The notes: generated by a model from the letters alone, not told the origin. A stretch of DNA of 16,745 nucleotides from UBA11475 sp045655805 (GCA_045655805.1 JAZOPZ010000009.1:1-16745); one strand, 5' to 3'; shown: positions 6,386 through 13,996, counted from the first letter of the stretch. Numbers and translations are program-made.

Positions 6386-7379
6386 ACTTAATTTCTAATC
6401 TCAATTTTTTAATTAAATTCTCATTACTTAAAAGCACACCCCCACCAAACGCAACGGCTGTTTGTGGATTTTCGGATAGATTGATTTTCATACCGAATTT
6501 TGTGGTAAAATAATCTTCAAGCCCAAACACAGATGCCGATCCACCTGCCACGTAAATACCTGCGTGTCTAATGCAAGCGGAAACTTCTGGTGGCAGTTTT
6601 GCTAAAACTTTAAGCGAAAGTTCAGCAACTTTATCGTAATAATTTTCAAGCACACCCTTAATATCGCTAGCCTTGATAATTACCGAGCGAGGTTTACCCG
6701 TAGTTACGTCACGACCATTTACAAGAGTTGACAAGTTGTCCCTTTCAACCAAACTACCAATTTGAATTTTAATCTTTTCAGCCGTGTTAAGACCGATTTG
6801 TAAACCAGCGTGTTCAGCAATAAAATCAATCAATGCCGTGTCTATGCTATTACCACCTATATTGACTGAAACGCCTGCAATTACGCCCTCTGAAGAAACT
6901 GCGCCGATATTAGTGTTACCCGCGCCCATATCAACTATAAAGTAAGGGTTAAAGTCGTTTAAGATTAGGTTTTGACCGAGCGCCGACAAAATAGGCGCTT
7001 CAACGAAGTCAACCGAGCCAACCCCTGCCTCACGAACGGCGTTTTCCAATTTTTTAAGGCTGTCTGCGCTAAGCCCACAAGGTACGCTTACGATTGCTTT
7101 CGAATTAAACCCCGAATTAAATTCAATTTTGCTTAAAAAATGCGAAAGAATTTTAACGGCGTATTTAGGAGAAACCACGTCGCCTTCAAAAAGTGGAAAA
7201 ACTATTTTAGTAGCGGACGCAGTTTTGCCTACCAACTTTTTAGCCTCTTTGCCAATTTTATCTTCACCGGCAGAACCTATTGCCATTACAGTAGGTTCGC
7301 TTAATACTAAACCGTAGCCAGTTTTATATATTTTAGTTTGAGAATTGCCCAAATCAATTGCTATTCTTTCTCTTGCCAT
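6384..7379 (-). CDS. mreB: MreB-family bacterial actin
   Basis: This is a 331-residue actin-fold ATPase that forms filaments under the membrane and guides lateral cell-wall synthesis. Actin motifs in order are phosphate-1 IDLGNSQTKIY (8-18), the MreB-typical GLVLSEPTVMAIG, EAPILSALGQ, phosphate-2 DMGAGNTNIGAVS and the adenosine motif IYVAGGSASVFGLE. Both phosphate loops depart from the usual MreB forms (DLGTANTLVY and DIGGGTTEVAVIS), so this is a divergent MreB/Mbl-type member and the paralogue cannot be named. The ATG at 7379 has AAGGAG upstream and overlaps maf by 19 nt. In B. subtilis maf, mreBCD and minCD are clustered, and here mreC and mreD are missing after it. Confidence 0.88.
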   Translation of the reverse strand: MARERIAIDLGNSQTKIYKTGYGLVLSEPTVMAIGSAGEDKIGKEAKKLVGKTASATKIVFPLFEGDVVSPKYAVKILSHFLSKIEFNSGFNSKAIVSVPCGLSADSLKKLENAVREAGVGSVDFVEAPILSALGQNLILNDFNPYFIVDMGAGNTNIGAVSSEGVIAGVSVNIGGNSIDTALIDFIAEHAGLQIGLNTAEKIKIQIGSLVERDNLSTLVNGRDVTTGKPRSVIIKASDIKGVLENYYDKVAELSLKVLAKLPPEVSACIRHAGIYVAGGSASVFGLEDYFTTKFGMKINLSENPQTAVAFGGGVLLSNENLIKKLRLEIK

Positions 7380-7927
7380 AGCCCTTTCTCCTTAAGGATT
7401 TGTTCAGTTAGTTCCATAGGTAAACCTACCACGTTGGTATAACTACCCATAATTTTTTGCACGAAACCACCGTCTTGCACTCCGTATGCGCCCGCCTTGT
7501 CTAGCGCCCTACCTGAAAGCACGTATTCTTCAATAAAACTCGGCGTTAAAACGTTCATACAAACGTCGGTTTTAACGCAATTAACGACAGTTCCTTGATC
7601 GGTTATTAGCGCAACCCCAGTTAAGACGCAATGTTTTTTGCCCGAAAGCATTTTAAGCATCTCCACGGCGTGCTCTTTGGTACTTGGTTTGCCAACAACG
7701 GTGTTATCAAACACGACCACGGTGTCTGCGCCAAGGGTAGGTTTTTTGTGTAAATCAAAAACTGCTTTAGCCTTTTGGTATGCCAAAGTTTTAACGGTGT
7801 CTTCCGGCGATAAACCACTTACTTTTTCGTCAATATCAGCCGTAATAATTTCAAATTTTTGACCTGCGCCTGCAAGTAAATCCTTGCGCCTCGGCGAAGC
7901 GCTCGCAAGTATAAAACCGTCGCTCAC
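7361..7927 (-). CDS. maf: Maf-family nucleoside triphosphate pyrophosphatase
   Basis: This is a 188-residue enzyme that hydrolyses dTTP/UTP and modified nucleotides to monophosphates. B. subtilis Maf is also linked to septum inhibition. The family motifs are complete: ILASASPRRKDLL (6-18), LGADTVV (65-71) with its conserved Asp, GKP, CVLTGVALI, DKAGAYGVQ and the C-terminal GSYTNVVGLP. The start is a GTG at 7925-7927, placed by the GGGGTGG just upstream. No in-frame ATG fits better. It overlaps mreB by 19 nt, so maf-mreB is one transcription unit. Only 54 nt separate it from ppx, and that gap holds a hairpin, so its promoter may lie in the ppx 3' end or it may depend on read-through. Confidence 0.95.
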   Translation of the reverse strand: MSDGFILASASPRRKDLLAGAGQKFEIITADIDEKVSGLSPEDTVKTLAYQKAKAVFDLHKKPTLGADTVVVFDNTVVGKPSTKEHAVEMLKMLSGKKHCVLTGVALITDQGTVVNCVKTDVCMNVLTPSFIEEYVLSGRALDKAGAYGVQDGGFVQKIMGSYTNVVGLPMELTEQILKEKGLWQEKE

Positions 7928-7949
7928 CTTACCACCCCGTTACATACTG

Positions 7950-7974
7950 AAAACGCCGTTGGTAACGGCGTTTT
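7950..7974. terminator. Hairpin between ppx and maf
   Basis: AAAACGCCGTT (7950-7960), loop GGT and AACGGCGTTTT (7964-7974) form a perfect 11-bp stem. On the minus strand it follows ppx directly and ends in TTTT, which is a short U-run. It could be a terminator or attenuator ahead of maf. Confidence 0.65.
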
Positions 7975-7981
7975 CGTTATT

Positions 7982-9499
7982 TTATAAAATTTCTAAATTC
8001 TTGTGGAACACTCTTCTAAAGTCGCCTGCTAAAGCGTTTGCAGAGTTGATTTCTAAACTAGCGTCACCAGTCACTTCAGTCTTCATAATAACCGAATCAC
8101 CTAAAATATCGCAGTTAATACCAGTAACGGCAGTCGTGCCACTTCTATCAAGAGCCTCCGCCAAACGAAGCATAACGCCCATCTTTTTAACGGCTTCCAT
8201 ATCGTCGTCAGTTAAAAGAACTGAATATCTTGCCCAATCGCTAGCGTTGATTTCTTCCATACCCGTGCAAGAAACCACAAACGACGCCATAACAATATCT
8301 CTATGGCTAATGCCGTGTAAGTTAGCGTTCAAGATTACGTAACCACTATGTTTTTGATAATTGTAAAATTGTACCGACTTACCTGCGTCGTTAAGAGTTG
8401 CAGCAACCTTTAAGATACGCAAATATTGTCTTGGGAATTTATGCAATACCCTTAATTGTTTAAAAAGTTGAACCGACAAGTTCACCATATTTTCCGTATG
8501 AACCTTATTACAACCGTAAAAATCGGCTAAAGTACCTAAACTATATTGTAGAACGTCGCTAATAGGCTTGTCAATAGTGCTTGGAACGACGTAGTTGAAC
8601 AACATACCCGTTCTTAAACCACTAGCGCTAACTACCATATCACCGATATTAACGTACTTTTTGAAAGCGTTGATCGCTGCAAAAGCACTTGGTAAAATAT
8701 CTGCACGACCGCTAGAAATACCTTTAATCCTCTTTTTACGATCAATATCCAAACCCTTTAACAAATTATAGGTGTGGTTAAAATCTTCTGCCCCAACAAC
8801 GTAGTTGTGAATAGTACGAAGAGGATACTTCTTCATTATCTTTGTAATTCTGCAAAGATTTCTAAACGAACCACCAACGCCGATAATTTGCGTTTCAGGG
8901 TCAAGGTCTTTTAGCCACTCTATTTGTGAAAGTTTTTCAGTAACGAATTCTTCAATCTTTTCAGCCTGTTCAGACGGAGTAATCCCACTACCGGCGAACA
9001 TTTCCGTCAATGTAATAGAACCGAAAGGTAAAGTTTCGTAATTTAATAAATTCCTTCTATTGTAATAAACGATTTTAGTTGAGCCACCACCGATTTCAAG
9101 GATAATACCCTTTGGAATATCCATAGTATTAATAACGCCCTTGTAAACGAAAAGAGCCTCTTCTTCAGCAGTAAGCACGCGAAGTTTAATATTTGTAACT
9201 GCAAAAACTTCGTCTAAAAAACTCCTTTGATTTTTAGCCTTTCTAACTGCTGCCGTAGCAACAGCATAGATTTTTTCACCTATACCGTAAGCGTCGCAAA
9301 GTTTTTTGAAAGTTTTAAGAGTTTCAATCGTGTCACGAATACGAGACGGCTTTAAAAAACCGTCCTTTTCCATCCCCTCACCAATTCTAGGGGCTTCTTT
9401 TAATTGGTCGCTAACAACGAAATGTCCGTCATCAAAAACGTCAATGATTAAAAGCCTTGCCGTGTTTGAACCTAAGTCAATAATAGCGATTTTTTCCAT
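7982..9499 (-). CDS. ppx: Ppx/GppA-type exopolyphosphatase with altered HD domain
   Basis: This is a 505-residue protein of the exopolyphosphatase / guanosine pentaphosphate phosphohydrolase family, which removes terminal phosphates from polyphosphate or pppGpp. The actin-like N-terminal half shows IDLGSNTARLLI (7-18), the AEEEALFVYKG loop bearing the catalytic Glu (111-121), ILEIGGGSTKIVY (133-145), FGSITLTE and GVGGSFRNL. The GRADILPS and SASGLRTGML segments end the core. The C-terminal half (from about 330) is HD-domain-like, with HSGYVILN following. The HD motif itself reads ND (residues 370-371), losing the metal-binding His, so this domain is probably structural. The ATG at 9499 has AAAGGAG upstream. 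It is a single-gene unit with a promoter at 9580-9608. Polyphosphate versus pppGpp preference cannot be told. Confidence 0.9.
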   Translation of the reverse strand: MEKIAIIDLGSNTARLLIIDVFDDGHFVVSDQLKEAPRIGEGMEKDGFLKPSRIRDTIETLKTFKKLCDAYGIGEKIYAVATAAVRKAKNQRSFLDEVFAVTNIKLRVLTAEEEALFVYKGVINTMDIPKGIILEIGGGSTKIVYYNRRNLLNYETLPFGSITLTEMFAGSGITPSEQAEKIEEFVTEKLSQIEWLKDLDPETQIIGVGGSFRNLCRITKIMKKYPLRTIHNYVVGAEDFNHTYNLLKGLDIDRKKRIKGISSGRADILPSAFAAINAFKKYVNIGDMVVSASGLRTGMLFNYVVPSTIDKPISDVLQYSLGTLADFYGCNKVHTENMVNLSVQLFKQLRVLHKFPRQYLRILKVAATLNDAGKSVQFYNYQKHSGYVILNANLHGISHRDIVMASFVVSCTGMEEINASDWARYSVLLTDDDMEAVKKMGVMLRLAEALDRSGTTAVTGINCDILGDSVIMKTEVTGDASLEINSANALAGDFRRVFHKNLEIL

Positions 9500-9579
9500 T
9501 GATTACTCCTTTCTTTATGAATACGAATTATTTATAGAAGTGACTCCTAAAAATACAAACGCAAAGTTATCACGCAATA

Positions 9580-9608
9580 ATTATATCACAATGAAAAGTC
9601 AATGTACA
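9580..9608 (-). promoter_or_regulatory. Promoter of ppx, extended -10
   Basis: On the minus strand TGTACA (9603-9608), 17 nt, then TATAAT (9580-9585) preceded by TGA, giving the extended -10 form TGnTATAAT. The -10 is perfect and the -35 matches four of six. The predicted leader is about 70 nt. Confidence 0.65.
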
Positions 9609-9792
9609 TAGCAAGGGTAAAATTTTGTGCAATTTTTTTTAATTTTTTTGTCATTTTTTTAAGCCTTAAAGGCTTTTTATGGTTTTTATATCTTTTATTT
9701 GATTTTTTTGCAACTTTTAGAAAAATATTCGCTGGCAATTTTTTGTACAAACTGCACAAATTTACATTAATTTATCATCTAAAAACGCCTAC

Positions 9793-9816
9793 AAAAAAGC
9801 ATTTTCACTTGAAAAT
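9793..9816 (-). terminator. Terminator of the tauE pair
   Basis: On the minus strand ATTTTCA-AG-TGAAAAT is followed by GCTTTTTTG. The AT-rich stem has a tight loop and U-run, about 15 nt past the stop of the second half-gene. Confidence 0.5.
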
Positions 9817-9830
9817 ACCTAACGGTATGC

Positions 9831-10214
9831 TTACGGTTTATCTGCTGACTTTTTTGTAAACAAGATGCTAAAAACGCCCAAAATAGCCAAGAATATTCCG
9901 AATACTTTTTTAATGGTTTTAGCGCTCAACTCATACGCAATAAAACTACCTCCGACAGAACACAACACGGCGGGTACGATCATAAAAAGAATATTTGTAA
10001 AATCAACCCTTTTATTTTTAATGTGAATAATTAAAGCAACGGCGCTCATCGGCAAAAACGCAATAAGGTTTATGCTTTGCGCAATTTTTTGTTCAACCTC
10101 GAAAAACCAAGTGAGCGCAGGTATTAAAAGAGTTCCTCCTCCCATACCCATACCGCCAAGCACTCCACCTAAAACCCCCGAAAGCGCCAACAATACTATT
10201 TTGCCAAAAGTCAT
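9831..10214 (-). CDS. TauE/SafE-type permease, half-length (second half-gene)
   Basis: This is a 127-residue membrane protein with about four hydrophobic segments. It carries the TauE/SafE (DUF81) repeat signature GGVLGGMGMGGGTLLIPALT at residues 15-34, followed by AQSINLIAFLPMSAVALIIH. Full TauE/SafE transporters have two such repeats in about 250 residues and export sulfite, sulfonates or related organic anions. Here each repeat is a separate gene, and this is the downstream partner of the 10262-10648 gene. The two probably assemble as a heterodimer. The ATG at 10214 is the first start after an in-frame stop, yet the only SD (AGGAGG, 10254-10259) is 39 nt upstream, with a hairpin repeat between them. 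The substrate is unknown. Confidence 0.85.
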   Translation of the reverse strand: MTFGKIVLLALSGVLGGVLGGMGMGGGTLLIPALTWFFEVEQKIAQSINLIAFLPMSAVALIIHIKNKRVDFTNILFMIVPAVLCSVGGSFIAYELSAKTIKKVFGIFLAILGVFSILFTKKSADKP

Positions 10215-10225
10215 AATTTTTTATA

Positions 10226-10250
10226 AACGGTACGATTTGACGATACCGTT
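10226..10250. repeat. AACGGT-N13-ACCGTT repeat between SD and start codon
   Basis: Perfect 6-bp arms flank the 13-nt loop ACGATTTGACGAT. On the minus strand it sits between the AGGAGG (10254-10259) and the ATG (10214). Taking out its 25 nt would bring SD-to-ATG spacing from 39 to about 14 nt. Folding of the hairpin would have a similar effect. Confidence 0.75.
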
Positions 10251-10253
10251 CTT

Positions 10254-10259
10254 CCTCCT
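10254..10259 (-). promoter_or_regulatory. Displaced Shine-Dalgarno of the second tauE half-gene
   Basis: AAGGAGGAAG on the minus strand is the best ribosome binding site in this part of the window, but it is 39 nt from the nearest usable ATG. Confidence 0.55.
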
Positions 10260-10261
10260 TT

Positions 10262-10648
10262 TTAGAAAAACGCCATTTTTATCCCTGCAAAAATCATTAA
10301 TATGGAAAATATAATCCTGACCGCTTTCGCCTTTAATTTACCCAGCAACATAGCGCCTAATACTCCACCAACGACGACGCCACTACCAACCGATAAGGTC
10401 AATCCAAGGTCAAAAATACCCTTTGCTATATAGACGATAGCGCTAGCCAAAGTGACGGGCAATATAACTAAAATTGCCGTAGCGTGCGCGACTTCAGGTT
10501 GCTTTTTGAATACGAATTCAAACGCAGGGACGACCAACATCCCACCTCCTGCTCCAAAAATACCGTTGATAAATCCGATAATCGTGCCAAACACTGACAT
10601 CAATATTTTGTTTTTGTGATTTTTAAGTAATCCTTTTGAATTTTCCAT
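10262..10648 (-). CDS. TauE/SafE-type permease, half-length (first half-gene)
   Basis: This is a 128-residue membrane protein of about four hydrophobic segments. The DUF81 repeat signature GFINGIFGAGGGMLVVPAFE (21-40) is followed by ATAILVILPVTLASAIVYIA and a Gly-rich helix (GSGVVVGGVLGAMLLGKLKA). It matches one half of a TauE/SafE exporter, and the partner half follows after a 47-nt gap. The ATG at 10648 has no recognisable SD. Upstream is AT-rich, with only a weak promoter candidate (TTGCCA near 10740 with an over-long 19-nt spacer to TTTAAT). It is divergent from the large surface-protein gene. A pseudogene split is unlikely because each half has its own start, stop and complete repeat. 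Confidence 0.85.
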   Translation of the reverse strand: MENSKGLLKNHKNKILMSVFGTIIGFINGIFGAGGGMLVVPAFEFVFKKQPEVAHATAILVILPVTLASAIVYIAKGIFDLGLTLSVGSGVVVGGVLGAMLLGKLKAKAVRIIFSILMIFAGIKMAFF

Positions 10649-10785
10649 AAAAATATTATCTGCAACGAGAGAACTTTTATATATTTTTTTCTAAAATTTT
10701 ACGGTCTAGTAGAACAATTAAAACTTTGACGAACAATATTTTGGCAAAAAAAATTATTTAAGTTGAAAAAAATTTGATATTCCTA

Positions 10786-10814
10786 TTGATTTTTATTTTA
10801 AAATGCTATATAAT
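10786..10814 (+). promoter_or_regulatory. Strong sigma-A-type promoter of the surface-protein gene
   Basis: TTGATT (10786-10791), a 17-nt spacer and a perfect TATAAT (10809-10814). The predicted start is near 10821, giving a leader of about 77 nt that can pair GCTTAT (10821-10826) with ATAAGC (10856-10861). The rest of the 10649-10897 gap is AT-rich, with nothing else clear. Confidence 0.75.
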
Positions 10815-10897
10815 GATATGGCTTATTGTTAAATACGGGTACACGCGTACACACGATAAGCGACAATAAATCGTTAAAAAACTTAAAAGGTGGTTAT

Positions 10898-13800
10898 ATG
10901 ACAAACAACAACTCATTTGCTAAAAGCAAAAAAAGAATTTTCGGCGTTTTGCTTTTATCTTTAGTATTCTTACTTTCACTTTGCTGTTCGTTTGCGTGCA
11001 GTTGTAATGAAGAAGAACCTACGGACAACGATTACGATCCTTCTTTTTCTTACTCTGATATCATTGAAGACGAAACTGTACTCGTAAGCAACAGCAACTT
11101 TACCCTTGGTCTTACCGAAAAGGACAAGGACGACTACCCTGTATCTTCAATGACTGGTTGGTCACTCTCTACCGACACTAGCGCAGTTTCTTCTGCCGTA
11201 ACTTCAGGTATTATCAACACTACTGCTGATACTTGGAAGACTACCGTTGAAGGACTCGTTGCGAAAAAACCTTTCCTTGATTGGGCAAAAGCAAAATACG
11301 GCATTGCACCTGCAGACGGCGCAACTAACGCTCAAATTGCAGACTTATTAATCAATGCTGATTTTACTGCACCTACAAGAACTAACGGTGACGACAACGT
11401 TCTTATGATTAACAACTACACCGATAACGATACCTATGCAACTAATTTAGGTACTGCGCAATCGGCAAAGTCGTCTTCTACAGTAAGCATTGAAAAGGGC
11501 AAAGCGCTTAAAGTTACCTTCTTTGCAAGAACCGACGCAAAGATGGCGTCTTTAGGTTCTGCTTTCGGCGCTAACTTTAGGGTTGACAGCACTATTAATA
11601 ACGTAACCCAAGCGCAATATGCAATCAAAAACATTAACACTAATGGTGAATGGAGAGAATTTACCCTTTACATTAGAGGTAACGATAACGTTGCTACTTC
11701 AGTTACTTTCTCGTTCGGTCTTGGTTTCTATTCTTTAGAAGAAGCCCAACTCGTAACCGGTAGCGCTTACTTTGACGACTTAAAGGTTGAGCAAATTTCT
11801 GCAACTGCTTATGAAAGCGCTTGCAATAACCAACCTACCCCAATTTACGCACAAAAATATTCGTCTTTATCTTCGACTACCTTTAACGGCGATCCTGAAC
11901 AATATCGTGAAGGTGGCCCAGGCAGATACCTTTTCTTCTACTCACTTGCAGACGAAATTGAAACTTACGTTTCTTCTTCCTTAACTGCTAGCGATTACTA
12001 CGGTTTTGCAAGCGGTTTGGATGCAAGCAAAATTGCTCACTTTGACGCTAACGGTTCAGTAACCGTAAATAAACAAGTTGCAGGTTTAACGACGAACGCA
12101 ATTAACGTACCTGCAAACAGTTATTCAATCGTTCGCTTTACCATTAAAAACAACCTTTCTAAATACTACGCTGACGGCGTTAAAATCTTCCTTTTAGATA
12201 AAAACGTTACGACTGGTGACGTTTTAGGTAGAACTTCTCCACTCACTTCTGAAGTTTACACCGATATCGATAAGGACAACAACGCTGACGAAACCACCTA
12301 CACTATCACCGTAGTTAACTCTTTCCCAACTGGTGGCGACGACAGATCATTTGAACTTTTATTTATCGTAGGTCCACAAAACCCAGTAGAACAAACTTCT
12401 ACAACCTACTTCCCAACTGGCACGGTTGAAATTAAGAACTTCAAATATAAAACGGGAACTGTAAACGCGCTTGACGATATTTCAGGCGACGCTCAATATA
12501 ATTTCATCAATTCACTTTCTAACGGCACTTTTTCTAACTACTTAACTTATTCGTTATACGCTGGTGAAGACGCTGTTTACAGTGAAGATACCGAAACCGA
12601 AAATTACAACGTAACCGTTTCAGGTATTAACAAGTTGGAAATTCAAAAAGGCAACGTTGTTAACCCAGCACAATACAGTGGTGTTGTTTACGACCACAGA
12701 ATCGTTAAAGATAACGGTACTGAAACCGCTATCAATACTCTTGCAACTGCAGGCGTAATTAATTCTAAATACACCTATTCAGCACTTCCAAGCGCTAACT
12801 TCGGCACTCTTGAAAAGGACGACGACGGCAATGATATTCACATCCAACCACTCGTTATTTACAACCCTACCGCAAGCGCATACGGCTTTATCGGTGAAAA
12901 GAAGACTATTAGCGCTAATTCAACTGCTCAAATCACCTTAAAGGTTAAAGTTGACGGCAATGCACAAGCGTTTATTTACATCGTTAATATGAACAACGGT
13001 GACGAACAACTTGACGTACTCACTCACACCGTTGGTGAAACGACTAACAGCCTAGCGGTTGGCGTATCAAACACCGATGGTAAATGGGTAACCGTAACCT
13101 TTAATATCGCATCAGGCGCAACGGCACTTAACTACCGTCTTGAAATGTGGAACGGCGCAAGATCAAATGAAGCTGAAAACCACTCTGCAGGTTACGTATA
13201 TTTTAATGAAATTAACTACGGAACTTTCACAGAACCTTCACGCCTTACCGATAGATTACTTAATGGTGGCAACGCTCTTGCAGACGCTAGCGTAGCAGGT
13301 GATATCGACGCAAACAACACGACCGGTTGGCTCACCCACACTAGAGAACTTACCGCTAAAGAAGTTGAATTTAACGCTGAATATCCTGACAAAGCAGTTT
13401 CTTACAGCGAAAAATACGTTTGGGTAAAAGGCGACAACTTTGTTTACGCAATCTACAACACGATTGACCCTGTTGTTACCGATCCATATGCATCTATCGA
13501 AAGTGATGAAACCGAAGAAGAAGTTGAAGATACCGGTTGCGCAGCGAAATTCGACCCTGCAACTTTCTGGTTACAATTCTCAACGATTCTTCTTGCAGTA
13601 GTATTAGCACTTGCAGTATTATTGCTTATTATTAAAACTATTAGAAGAAATCACAAAAAATCAGTTAAGGTTAAATCTCGCTACACGGTAAGAAGTAGAA
13701 ACTTTGCATCACGCAGATACGAAGCACCTACTACCCCAACCGCTGAACCTAGTGAAGAACCTACCGAAGAACCTGCTAGCGAAGAAGTTAGTGAAGAAGA

Positions 13801-13987
13801 AACTACTGACGACACCGAATACGTTTACGACGAAGTTATCGAAGACTTTGGCGAAACCGTTATTGATGGTCAAGAAGTTGAACTTCCTACCGAAGAAGTA
13901 GTTGACGCTCAAGAAGAAGTTAACGAAACCCCAGCAGAAGAAGTAGTTGAAACTCCAACTGAAACTTCGGAAGAAAATAAAGACTAA
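10898..13987 (+). CDS. Large surface protein, N-terminal signal and C-terminal membrane helix
   Basis: This is a 1029-residue exported protein that I do not recognise by name. Residues 1-34 form a signal peptide (KSKKR, hydrophobic 14-29) ending SFAC, a possible lipobox with Cys34, followed by an acidic NEEE stretch. About 850 residues of ectodomain follow, rich in Asn, Thr, Ser, Asp and beta strands. Three regions look like carbohydrate-binding-module-type jelly rolls: one ending GSAYFDDLKVEQ near 297, one ending VEIKNFKYKTG near 520 and one ending GYVYFNEINYG near 775. A DIDKDNNADET stretch near 456 resembles a calcium loop. A 23-residue membrane helix (890-912) precedes basic RRNHKK and a Glu/Pro/Thr-rich acidic tail (about 940-1029). 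The ATG at 10898 follows AAAGGTGG. An upstream TTG at 10826 was rejected. It is flanked by a strong promoter and terminator. AAC, GAC, TAC and TTC codons appear favoured, suggesting high expression. Confidence 0.85.
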   Translation: MTNNNSFAKSKKRIFGVLLLSLVFLLSLCCSFACSCNEEEPTDNDYDPSFSYSDIIEDETVLVSNSNFTLGLTEKDKDDYPVSSMTGWSLSTDTSAVSSAVTSGIINTTADTWKTTVEGLVAKKPFLDWAKAKYGIAPADGATNAQIADLLINADFTAPTRTNGDDNVLMINNYTDNDTYATNLGTAQSAKSSSTVSIEKGKALKVTFFARTDAKMASLGSAFGANFRVDSTINNVTQAQYAIKNINTNGEWREFTLYIRGNDNVATSVTFSFGLGFYSLEEAQLVTGSAYFDDLKVEQISATAYESACNNQPTPIYAQKYSSLSSTTFNGDPEQYREGGPGRYLFFYSLADEIETYVSSSLTASDYYGFASGLDASKIAHFDANGSVTVNKQVAGLTTNAINVPANSYSIVRFTIKNNLSKYYADGVKIFLLDKNVTTGDVLGRTSPLTSEVYTDIDKDNNADETTYTITVVNSFPTGGDDRSFELLFIVGPQNPVEQTSTTYFPTGTVEIKNFKYKTGTVNALDDISGDAQYNFINSLSNGTFSNYLTYSLYAGEDAVYSEDTETENYNVTVSGINKLEIQKGNVVNPAQYSGVVYDHRIVKDNGTETAINTLATAGVINSKYTYSALPSANFGTLEKDDDGNDIHIQPLVIYNPTASAYGFIGEKKTISANSTAQITLKVKVDGNAQAFIYIVNMNNGDEQLDVLTHTVGETTNSLAVGVSNTDGKWVTVTFNIASGATALNYRLEMWNGARSNEAENHSAGYVYFNEINYGTFTEPSRLTDRLLNGGNALADASVAGDIDANNTTGWLTHTRELTAKEVEFNAEYPDKAVSYSEKYVWVKGDNFVYAIYNTIDPVVTDPYASIESDETEEEVEDTGCAAKFDPATFWLQFSTILLAVVLALAVLLLIIKTIRRNHKKSVKVKSRYTVRSRNFASRRYEAPTTPTAEPSEEPTEEPASEEVSEEETTDDTEYVYDEVIEDFGETVIDGQEVELPTEEVVDAQEEVNETPAEEVVETPTETSEENKD

Positions 13988-13996
13988 TAATTAACG

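Larger units (their letters stand above)
9500..9830. other. AT-rich intergenic region between tauE pair and ppx
   Basis: It contains the ppx leader and promoter (9573-9608 region), long T-runs around 9634-9660, a small hairpin AAGCCT-TAA-AGGCTT at 9661-9675 followed by TTT on the plus strand, and the tauE terminator at 9793-9816. An 85-codon plus-strand open frame here is all low-complexity Phe/Leu, has no SD and runs into the tauE gene, so I do not call it a gene. Confidence 0.6.

Noticed and set aside
9661..9675. Plus-strand terminator AAGCCT-TAA-AGGCTT with T-run
   Set aside because: No plus-strand gene lies upstream and the stem is only 6 bp. It is noted within the intergenic entry only.
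9602..9859. 85-codon plus-strand open frame of Phe/Leu-rich sequence
   Set aside because: It arises from T-runs in AT-rich DNA, has no SD, and overlaps the terminator and end of the tauE half-gene.
10826..10897. Upstream TTG start adding 24 residues to the surface protein
   Set aside because: The ATG at 10898 has an AGGTGG at good spacing and is followed directly by a normal signal peptide. The upstream part is leader RNA.
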